Assembly: GCA_032718475.1 (NCBI GenBank)
Contig: JAUCBJ010008713.1
Span: forward strand, 1-38,646
Origin: Nemertoderma westbladi
Taxonomy: Eukaryota; Xenacoelomorpha; Nemertodermatida; Nemertodermatidae
Direction: 5' to 3'
DNA: 38,646 nucleotides
The position numbers and the translations under genes are program-made. How positions within the stretch are numbered: position 1 is the stretch's first letter; every line of letters starts with the position of its first letter. This document shows, one piece after another, positions 19,888 through 27,693 of the stretch. Under the pieces are notes generated by a model. The model ran no database searches and was not told where the DNA came from. It worked only from the letters and a program-made list of their open reading frames with translations.

Positions 19888-22242
19888 ATGGCTGACACAA
19901 GGCAAACTCTGTCAGATAGTCTCCTAGAAACAACAGTCTGTTTCTCAGATAGGAGTATAGAGAATCCCAGACCGAGGTCTGAGACCCCTCCTACTGTAAG
20001 AAAGACAACCCCTACAGTAGCTGTGTCAGAACCTAGGTTAGTAGAAGCAATTTCGCAATTTGCGAAGTTAGTGAAGCGCCGTAGGTCTGTCATAGGCACT
20101 CGGGCTCAAGTCAAGCGAGACCAAGAAGCAGTGGAACAGCAGCAACACTCGAGCCGAGAACTTATTTCTCAGCGACCCGACAGCTCCAGTAGTGCGGATA
20201 CTGTAGAGCTGACACCCGAGCGCGGAGCAAAGATGGCAGATGCGGTTTATACGGATCCCCTTCTCATTCTTCCAGGGAACGTACTCGCTAGAGTATTGAT
20301 CGCTGTGGAAGAACATCCAGTCAGTTGGGCGAGAAGTAAGCGATCGCCCGGGGACGGTTGTGCGGGATACATGAGGGAGGTCAGTTATGCGGGATATACG
20401 GTGGAGGAACTGAAGTCTATTGTCGAGAAGCAATGTAACTTCCCCGGACCCGGACTCCTGTTTGACTTATCGGAAGCTGCCTGGGAAGACATACACAGGA
20501 TGGGAGTAACAAAAGAAACCAGCGATCCAGCTGTGTGGAAGAGGTCCGCAGCAGGATACGTACAGGGATTCTTCAGCTCTATGGAGCGATTAGAGGGGCA
20601 ACTGTTTAGACAACCCCAAGGACCTCAAGAGCAGGGAGAGCTGCTTTATCAAGTTCGAGAAAGAATTCTAAGAATCAGACTAATCCTATCGGCCTTTGAG
20701 GAAGCTTCGAAAAGAAGACAAGACACGTCGTTGCAAGTTGCTGTAAAGACTTGGTTCCAGCGGGTGAGTCTCCAGGTTCAAGGAACGGCCCAGTGGACAG
20801 CTCGGCGGGCTGAGCGCTCAACCCATGGAGAATCAACAGACGCTACCTTTTCCCAAGTGGAAAGCGAAGCAACAGCAGAGAAACCGCATAAGAGAGATGC
20901 TATTGATATCTATCTGTCAGACTATCAACGATTTGTAGGTGACGAAGAGTTGAGGAGACGGCTGTCTGGACTTCGCCCTAATAATGAAGGAGCCAAGCTT
21001 GTGTTGGACGCAATCGATGCGGATATGTTAGCTGCGAACCAAGCTAAATTTGATGAAAGACTCCGCATCGCTAGGGTCCAAGAAGAACAAGTCAAGAAAA
21101 AACGTATAGAAGACAGAAAGAAAATAGCAGCGGCAGCGGCAGTGGCAGTGGCAGAAGCGGAAAGAAAAGCGGCAGTGGCAGTGGCAGAAGCGGAAAGAAA
21201 AGCAGCAGCAGCAGTAGCAGCGGCAGAAGCGGAAAGAAAAGTGGCAGCGGCCGAAACGGAAAGAAAGGCGGTAGTGGCAGCGGCAGAGGCAGTGGCAGAA
21301 GCAGAACGGAGGGCATCTGAAGAAACAACTCAACTAGAGTTGGAAAATCTTCAAGAGAATCAAGACTGCATAAATAAACAGTTAACAGCTAGTCAAATGC
21401 AGATGATGAGTCGATCTACTCCCAAAAGACAGGGATATACATCATCTGAGGAAGGCGATACCACCAATCCTGAAGGCGGAGGAAATCGATCTCACCTAAG
21501 CAGACGTAGAAGAATGTCCCACTGTCAGAAATTGCCTGATTTGCTCCCAGCTGTTAGAATGCAACTAACTAACACAGACTTAGGTAGTACAGAACCCACA
21601 GACCAAATAATTAAAATAGAAAGACTCCCTACTATAGTAGATGAGCCTGAAATAATTAGGCCTGTTCTCGAAGCCACCCCTTCGGTGATAGAGACACCTG
21701 TACTCCCTGAACCTACCTCTAAATTCCCTCTGCACAGCACTAAGCTACCTGTGCCCCACAGAACCACCCTTGAAAATGTTCATGTCCTGGACTCCGAGCG
21801 AAATTTTAATGATTTGTCGCCCATTGTCCCGCGTCCGCCCGCTACAACGTTGGCGCCTCGTGCTTCGGCGGTCGAGTGGGTAGATGAGGGACGACGGGAG
21901 ATGGGTCTCCTGCTCGGGCAGCTGAGGGAACACCGTTCCCGCTCCTCTCATCAAGTCCAGGAGATGGAGGGGACTGTGCAGCAGTTAAAGGGAACAATTA
22001 GAGAGAGTAGGTTAGAGTTGCAAGAAGTGCAGCAAAGTATCGCGTTAGAACGCGATAAATTAGTAAATACACAAAAGGGTATACCACCACCCCCTGTAAC
22101 AATGTGTCAACCTGTTAGGTCTGAAGTATTTCATGCGCAAGGTGTGGAGCCTACACGCATCTATACTGCTAGTAAAGTGGAAACTCCTATAGTAAACCCT
22201 ATTAAGGGTAATTATAAACCTATTGATAATAATAATAAATAA
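19888..22242 (+). CDS. Gag N-terminal ORF of BEL/Pao-like copy 2
   Basis: This 784-residue ORF corresponds to the N-terminal half of Gag copy 1 at 23-4942. Shared blocks include RIRLILSAFEEA (copy 1 RIRLILSAFHEM), DAI..YL..Y...VG..ELR.RL.GL..., and TSSEEGD...RRRRMS...LPDLLP (copy 1 TSSDECI...KRRRAT...LPDLPP). Residues about 414-480 are a tandem repeat of Ala-rich AEAERKAA units that should form a long helix; copy 1 has a charged, non-repetitive helix there. It ends NNNK-stop at 22240-22242 in an AAT run. The next ORF starts 19 nt later in the +1 frame. Copy 1 is continuous through this point. The start is the first ATG after upstream stops. Confidence 0.85.
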   Translation: MADTRQTLSDSLLETTVCFSDRSIENPRPRSETPPTVRKTTPTVAVSEPRLVEAISQFAKLVKRRRSVIGTRAQVKRDQEAVEQQQHSSRELISQRPDSSSSADTVELTPERGAKMADAVYTDPLLILPGNVLARVLIAVEEHPVSWARSKRSPGDGCAGYMREVSYAGYTVEELKSIVEKQCNFPGPGLLFDLSEAAWEDIHRMGVTKETSDPAVWKRSAAGYVQGFFSSMERLEGQLFRQPQGPQEQGELLYQVRERILRIRLILSAFEEASKRRQDTSLQVAVKTWFQRVSLQVQGTAQWTARRAERSTHGESTDATFSQVESEATAEKPHKRDAIDIYLSDYQRFVGDEELRRRLSGLRPNNEGAKLVLDAIDADMLAANQAKFDERLRIARVQEEQVKKKRIEDRKKIAAAAAVAVAEAERKAAVAVAEAERKAAAAVAAAEAERKVAAAETERKAVVAAAEAVAEAERRASEETTQLELENLQENQDCINKQLTASQMQMMSRSTPKRQGYTSSEEGDTTNPEGGGNRSHLSRRRRMSHCQKLPDLLPAVRMQLTNTDLGSTEPTDQIIKIERLPTIVDEPEIIRPVLEATPSVIETPVLPEPTSKFPLHSTKLPVPHRTTLENVHVLDSERNFNDLSPIVPRPPATTLAPRASAVEWVDEGRREMGLLLGQLREHRSRSSHQVQEMEGTVQQLKGTIRESRLELQEVQQSIALERDKLVNTQKGIPPPPVTMCQPVRSEVFHAQGVEPTRIYTASKVETPIVNPIKGNYKPIDNNNK

Positions 22243-22264
22243 CTCGATATTAAATAACACGATG
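22221..22264 (+). other. Frame junction between the two Gag ORFs of copy 2
   Basis: ORF 1 ends in TAA at 22240-22242 within GATAATAATAATAAATAAC. ORF 2 is open from 22223 in the next frame, and its first ATG is 22262. Copy 1 encodes matching residues on both sides (DNNNSPLTDILFNSS ... MARTEARQ) in one frame. The junction could be a simple indel in the AAT run, a ribosomal +1 shift, or stop-reinitiation. Confidence 0.7.
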
Positions 22265-24910
22265 GCCCAAGAAAGTTTTACGCGTCAAATGGCTAGAACC
22301 GAAGCCCGTCAAGCGGTAAAGGTGGGAGAGATCATCAAGTTCAATGGAGATGAGATGAAATGGTTACCTTTTAATGAATATTACAAAGATAACATACAGA
22401 ACTCTGTGCTATCTAAAGGAGAGAAACTTAGATTCCTCATCGAGTGCTTGGAAGGATCTCCCAAGTTAATGGCGTTAAAGTTTATTGGACATCCAGATGG
22501 ATTAAGACAAGTTTGGGATACCCTAAACATCAGGTATGGTAATAGGAATAACATAGCTAGGTATTTGTATGCAAAATTGGTAGCGCCCCAAAAATTCATT
22601 AGCAGCGGGATTATAGAGTTTTCCGATGAAATTCAGGAGATCTGTAGACAATTAGATTGGCTAGGTAAGTCTCATGAATATCAGAGTTCTATGGTTATTG
22701 GAGCCGTGGCCTCTACTTTACCGAAGGGTGGAGTAGGTACACGCTGGGATAAGAAAGTGTTATATATGATGGAACAACAACGACGAGACCCTACCATGGC
22801 TGATCTCATGTCATTCTTGGATGAAGAGGTAAAATTACAGCTCCTGAAGCAGTCCAGAGAGAAGACACCGGAAAATAAGGTAAGTGAGAAAACCGTTTCT
22901 AGGAGAAAGGTAATACCAGTGTGTTATACAGACGACGGCGAAAGCCAGACCTCCCATGAGGAGAACAGCGGGAAAGACACAGCAAGATCTTACTATGACA
23001 ATAAAACACCGAAGGACGTAAGTAAATTCAAGTCTCGAACCAATGACAGGAGAGAACAGGTAAGAAAAACTCCTCCCACGTCTCCTAAAATAATTCACGG
23101 AAGAAAGCCCGAGGAAAGAACGAGCGTGCACCACACAGCACATGTTAAAGTAAGTAACATCAAGCCCAAATGTGTGTTGTGCGACGGGCCCCATCGTTTA
23201 AGTGTGTGTGAGGAGTTCCTAAGGAAATCACTAAAGGATAGACGTGAAGTCATGTGGGATAAGCGGTTGTGTTATAATTGCCTCAGACGAGGACACCAAC
23301 GGCAAACCTGTTACTCCGACGCAAGGTGTGCAAAGTGCGGCGCAAAACATCATATCTTGTTGCACACTGAATTCGAACGAAACAGCCCGAGTCAGGTAAG
23401 TGAGTCCGAACTACATGTCCAATTTAGTGATGTGAACGACACTGACCAAAGTTCTGAGATGGAAGGATTCTATACGGACGAATTCTCCGACGAAGATGAA
23501 TCCTGTTACATGATAAATACCGCAGTGTATCGAGCACTTACGTATGAAAAAGACACAGACAGCGACCTCACCCTAACTACTTCTGATCGACAACCATCTT
23601 GTAAAGCGCCAACTTCCAATGTAGGAATCCGAGAATTTCCAGTAGTGCAGTTAAGGGTCCACGGACCTAAAAGGAGTTATATAGTGAACGCCCTCCTTGA
23701 CTCCGGTAGCACAGGAACATTCATCGACAAAGAACTAGCCGAAGACATCTTTGCTGGACAACCCAAGTTCCGAACTAAGTTAAACATGTCCGGAATTATG
23801 CAGGTTTGGAAATCTACATTAATAGCGGATTATTATGTAGGTGCGTTGTCCACCCCCCAGGATGAACTAGGAGAACACAGCATAAGGTCAGTAAAAATGG
23901 TGGCGATAAAGAACTTCGCTACCAGCCAAGTAGAACCTTATAACTGGGATGAGGACGATTTCACCCATCGGCTTAATATACCTAGATTCAACACAGATTA
24001 CCCTGGAGTGCAAATACTCATCGGCCAAAATGCGCATGAGGCGCTTGAGACATTGGAGAAACGGCCTGCTCAACCGCAACCATTACAAGCCTATGCGGGA
24101 AGAACTAGAGTAGGTTGGTACTTTACTGGCCCTTCCCATAGAACTCTCATGGAAAGATTACCAAAAGAACAGGTATATCAATTAAGTGAATGGGAAGTGG
24201 AGAGCAGTGAAGTTGACGACCCAACTGAGGGAACACCATACTCCTCAGATAATGACGATATTAACTCCAATGTAGATCAATGGAGACATTGCCCCGAGAC
24301 GATTAATCTAGCCGACATCGCTTCCAGTGGAGCAACCCCTCAAGAACTGACAGATACTCCAGACTGGTTAGGTGGACCCGACTTCCTAAGTAAAGAAGAT
24401 GAATGGCCTCCCCATCTTACCACGGCTGAGATTAGACAAGCCAAGGGAGCGGAGAAAGTCAAACCTAAAACCCGGACGAGTAAATCAAGGTTATTTAAAC
24501 CCGTGATAGATCTGTCTGTACTACACATTGCCAGGGACGATGCTGTGGATCTAAACTCCCCCACCGCGAACCGATCTGTTGTGGAGATCAGAGAGAGAGA
24601 CTGGAGATCTGGAACACCAGACGTCTCGCCGGGACTCTCACCTCTCCTGCTGGGAGCGATGGACCACTATAGATCCTGGAATCGGCTTTGTAAGGCCGTC
24701 GTGTATTTGAAACGATGTTTCTATCGTCACTATTCCAGGACGAAGAGGAAACCTGGAATTGTCTTCGAGACACAGCATCTCAATCGCCCAGTTGGTCGTT
24801 TATGTTTACTGGAACGAGACCGAGAACTGTCTGGAAACTATGGAAGGCAAGATACTCTTCCCACGACCACCTCCCTAATCCAACAAACATCTAGGGACTC
24901 CCCAACGTAA
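22262..24910 (+). CDS. Gag core, zinc knuckles and protease fused to post-RT segment; RT absent (BEL/Pao copy 2)
   Basis: From the first ATG the ORF gives 882 residues. A DUF1759-like Gag core lies at about 10-190 (MARTEARQ ... EICRQLDWLG). Zinc knuckles start at residue 304 (CVLCDGPHRLSVC, CYNCLRRGHQRQTC, CAKCGAKHHILLH). The retropepsin LLDSGSTGTFIDKELA has its catalytic Asp at residue 480. After SSDND the sequence passes in frame into NLADIASSGATPQEL, DWLGGPDFLSKEDEWP and LLGAMDHYRSWNRLCKAVVY. In BEL/Pao pol these match the segment after RNase H (..NPADlaSRG..., W..GP.fL....WP, then ..y.S..rLlR...). So RT and most of RNase H are missing without loss of frame. No integrase follows; the ORF stops at 24910. 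Confidence 0.85.
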   Translation: MAQESFTRQMARTEARQAVKVGEIIKFNGDEMKWLPFNEYYKDNIQNSVLSKGEKLRFLIECLEGSPKLMALKFIGHPDGLRQVWDTLNIRYGNRNNIARYLYAKLVAPQKFISSGIIEFSDEIQEICRQLDWLGKSHEYQSSMVIGAVASTLPKGGVGTRWDKKVLYMMEQQRRDPTMADLMSFLDEEVKLQLLKQSREKTPENKVSEKTVSRRKVIPVCYTDDGESQTSHEENSGKDTARSYYDNKTPKDVSKFKSRTNDRREQVRKTPPTSPKIIHGRKPEERTSVHHTAHVKVSNIKPKCVLCDGPHRLSVCEEFLRKSLKDRREVMWDKRLCYNCLRRGHQRQTCYSDARCAKCGAKHHILLHTEFERNSPSQVSESELHVQFSDVNDTDQSSEMEGFYTDEFSDEDESCYMINTAVYRALTYEKDTDSDLTLTTSDRQPSCKAPTSNVGIREFPVVQLRVHGPKRSYIVNALLDSGSTGTFIDKELAEDIFAGQPKFRTKLNMSGIMQVWKSTLIADYYVGALSTPQDELGEHSIRSVKMVAIKNFATSQVEPYNWDEDDFTHRLNIPRFNTDYPGVQILIGQNAHEALETLEKRPAQPQPLQAYAGRTRVGWYFTGPSHRTLMERLPKEQVYQLSEWEVESSEVDDPTEGTPYSSDNDDINSNVDQWRHCPETINLADIASSGATPQELTDTPDWLGGPDFLSKEDEWPPHLTTAEIRQAKGAEKVKPKTRTSKSRLFKPVIDLSVLHIARDDAVDLNSPTANRSVVEIRERDWRSGTPDVSPGLSPLLLGAMDHYRSWNRLCKAVVYLKRCFYRHYSRTKRKPGIVFETQHLNRPVGRLCLLERDRELSGNYGRQDTLPTTTSLIQQTSRDSPT

Positions 24911-24991
24911 CAGCGTCTGGAGTGGGTGTGTGACCATATTATTTTATATTCTTATTATTTTATATTTTTGTATGTATTATTATGTAATACA

Positions 24992-25292
24992 GCTACCCGC
25001 CACCCGGCGACCCACCAGCTGTCGACCCGCCACCCTGCGACACGCCACCCATCGACCCGCCACCCGGCGACCCGCCACCCGGAGACCCGCCACCCGGCGA
25101 CCCGCCATCCGGCGACACGCCACCCTGCGACCCGCCACTCAGACTCGGTGATCCACCAACGAGGCACCCGCCACATAGAGACCCGCCACCCTGCGACCCG
25201 CGACCCAGAGACCCACTATCCGCCGATACACCACCCAGAGACCCGCTACCCGTCAACACGCAACCCTGCTACCCACCACCCAGAGACCAGCC
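24992..25292. repeat. 15-bp minisatellite (CGACCCGCCACCCGG-type units)
   Basis: About 20 diverged units of 15 bp, five codons long. All frames are therefore open and repetitive, and the apparent ORFs are artefacts. The variants CGACACGCCACCCTG and AGACCCGCCACCCGG are common, and the right half is more diverged. It lies exactly between the end of Gag copy 2 and the first base of recognisable RT in the next element. Confidence 0.9.
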
Positions 25293-25855
25293 ACCTGTAA
25301 GTACCACCTGCTGGCAAAAGCAGTGTTGGTACGCTGATGACGCCTCGTCTGCGGGGTCCATCGCCGGAGTGTGGGAATGGTGGGAGGAGCTGCGCCACTG
25401 TGGACCCCGAATTGGCTACAAACCGGAGCCCGCGAAGAGCTACCTTGTTGTGAAACCGGAGTACGCGAGGAGGGCGACGGAGGTGTTCGGGGATTCTGGA
25501 GTCCGGATCGTATCCGGCCACCGTTTCCCTTGGTGGTTACGTGGGGGACTCCCAGGGACTGCGGGAGTTCATAGCGGAGAAAGTGGCGGGGTGGGTTGCG
25601 AGTATCGCCCAGCTCTCCGAGGTGGCTGTGGAGTACCCGCAGACCGCCCACACTGGTATGTCCCGCTGCATCCAGGCGGAGTGGGACTACCTGCTCCGGG
25701 TGGTGGAGACAAGGGATGAGGATCTGGCGCCAATCCGCCAGGAGCTGTTGCGGCGCTTCATCCCGGCCCTCTTTGGGACTTCCCCCAGATCTGTGGATGA
25801 GGAGCTCATCCTCCTTCCTGTCCGCCATGGTGGGATCGGGATCCGGGACCCCTGA
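25293..25855 (+). pseudogene. 5'-truncated non-LTR reverse transcriptase with one frameshift
   Basis: The frame opens at TTCWQKQCWYADDASSAG, the YADD catalytic box of RT motif C, and continues GPRIGYKPEPAKSYLVVK. Near 25525-25530 (TTTCCCTTGG) one base too many shifts the frame. Sequence then continues in 25541-25855 with GLREFIAEKVAGWV, the thumb-like EWDYLLRV and LPVRHGGIGIRDP, ending at TGA 25853-25855. The RT fingers and motifs A/B are absent, so the copy is truncated at or replaced by the minisatellite. It is GC-rich like the next ORF and unlike the flanks. Confidence 0.8.
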
Positions 25856-26856
25856 TGCGGAGGGGTCACGCGAGGGAGGCGTCGCTATCTGGGACTGCTG
25901 GGGTGGTCGAGGCACTGATGACTGGTTGTCCCCTTAACGTCGCTGACCACTCCGCCTGCCTCGCCTCCGCGTTGGCTGCGAGTCGCGTCGCCCAGGACGC
26001 CGCCTATAAGGCAGCGATGGAGTCCGCCATCCAATCCGTCCCGGCCGAAAGGCGCCGTACTGTGGACCGTACGGTGTCCCACAAGACGGGTGGGTGGCTG
26101 TCGGCACAGCCCTCCGTGGTCGATAACACCGACCTGGCCCCGGAGGTGTTCCGCGACAACCTCGCGCTGAGGTACGGCCTCACGCCGCCCGGCCTCCCGG
26201 CGAAGTGTGAGGGGTGTGGGGAGCCGTTTACGACAACCCACGCCCTGAACTGCAAGTCGGGTGGCCTGATTATAAAGCGGCACGATGAGGTCCGGGAGGT
26301 ATTCGGGGACCTTATCGCCTCTGTCTTTGGTGGGTCGTGTGTGCAGCGTGAAGTCACGCTGTGCACCGGCTACCTGGACAGAAGGGGCCGCGAGGTGGGA
26401 GGAGTTAGGGCTGATCTCCTGGCGAGGGGAGTCTGGACCGAGCAGAGGGTGGCGTCTTTCGATATTGCGATCGTAAACGCCGACGCCCCCTCATACGCTC
26501 AGCGGTCCTTGGACTCTGTCCTCGAGCAGAGAGTCCGAGCCAAGAAGGTGCACTATAGCGCGGTGTGCGAGGATAGAAGGTTCTCCTTCACCCCCCTTGT
26601 CGGAACCACCGATGGGGTGTGGTGCAAGGAGACTGATACCTTCATCAGCAACCTCGCTGAGACCCTTGTGGCTCGGCGGCAGGGGATGCGGGATCGTGGC
26701 CTAGCCTGCGTTCTCGGGGGAGTTCGGAGGCGGCTTCAGTTCGCGCTCCTCCGCTCCAACTCCCTCTGTTTGCGTGGTGGCCGGCGTCCCTGGAGGGCGC
26801 TGGGCTTTGGGGATGGTGCGGGTCTGCGGGGGAATGACCTCGCAGACCATTATTAA
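25855..26856 (+). CDS. CCHC zinc finger and restriction-like endonuclease domain of the same non-LTR element
   Basis: The open frame overlaps the previous stop (TGATG); this is probably a frameshift within one former protein rather than a true start. CEGCGEPFTTTHALNCKSGG gives a C-x2-C-x7-H-x4-C finger, followed by RHDEVREVFGDLI. Then come the PD-(D/E)XK-type residues: RADLLARG, SFDIAIVN and a downstream ..EQRVRAKKVHYS helix. This domain order after YADD RT is that of restriction-like-endonuclease non-LTR elements (R2/R4/NeSL/Dada group in the broad sense); I cannot fix the clade. The 3' flank 26857-27010 ends near ATGAATGAATG, perhaps its tail. Confidence 0.75.
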   Translation: MRRGHAREASLSGTAGVVEALMTGCPLNVADHSACLASALAASRVAQDAAYKAAMESAIQSVPAERRRTVDRTVSHKTGGWLSAQPSVVDNTDLAPEVFRDNLALRYGLTPPGLPAKCEGCGEPFTTTHALNCKSGGLIIKRHDEVREVFGDLIASVFGGSCVQREVTLCTGYLDRRGREVGGVRADLLARGVWTEQRVASFDIAIVNADAPSYAQRSLDSVLEQRVRAKKVHYSAVCEDRRFSFTPLVGTTDGVWCKETDTFISNLAETLVARRQGMRDRGLACVLGGVRRRLQFALLRSNSLCLRGGRRPWRALGFGDGAGLRGNDLADHY

Positions 26857-27010
26857 TTCACGGTGCACCATTTTTAATTGTATGTTAAACCTTATTGTCT
26901 TAATTGTATTGTTCTGATTGGTGGTGGGATGTTGGGTTGGTGCAGCTATATATTTAATTGTATATACAATTTTAATCTATTAATAAATTATGAATGAATG
27001 TATTATTATG

Positions 27011-27485
27011 TAATTTTATTATAATCGTTTTCTTTAATTTTATTTAGTAGAATGTTATTTTAGCGATTATTTAGTAGATTAGTGCAATATATATTCGCGT
27101 TTATTACTTAATTACTTATATATTATATATTTAGTGTGACGGCGAGAAATAATTATTTTCCTCTTTCCTTACTGTCCGTATTACATTACAAATACGTAAC
27201 TACAGTAAGATGAAATGTCCATACTTATTAAAGTACAATAAAGCTCCTACTGTATTCAAGTATTATTTGTAAGTAGAGTATTAGGAATGCAAAATTCAGA
27301 TCCTCGTGTCTCGGCTAAACCAAGCTCTGGGTAGACCTTGGAAACGACTTGCCTCTTCTCACTGACATTGCTTCGTGCGATATTGCTCTCCTACCGTATA
27401 TTAAATAATACATATAGTAGCATGATGTCCCTTTAACAGTAGCGTATAACGCAAAATAAATCTGTTAAACCCTTTGACCATCTGC
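27011..27485. other. AT-rich spacer
   Basis: No ORF, RNA gene or repeat structure that I can support. Confidence 0.5.
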
Positions 27486-27693
27486 AATTCTAGTCGATTA
27501 AGATATCGCGGCACCCACCGATATACTTGAAAGACAAAATTCTAGAATCAGTGGTTAACGTCCCCAGACAAGTTCTGGAATAAACTGGTGCCCATCCTAA
27601 ATATTAATTATTAATATTTACAAAATCTGTCAAATTTTAGATCCTTTAAAATTCTAGTCGATTAAGACTTAGAGCACTTACCGATACTCTTAA

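Noticed and set aside
21028-21333. Minus-strand ORFs of Cys/Phe/Leu repeats opposite the Ala-rich helix of Gag copy 2
   Set aside because: They are antisense shadows of the AEAERKAA-coding repeat.
24926-25300. Open frames on both strands across the CCACCCGGCGACCCG repeat
   Set aside because: The 15-bp period leaves all frames open; the predicted proteins are pure repeats (RHPAT, WRVAG, GGSPG) with no domain.
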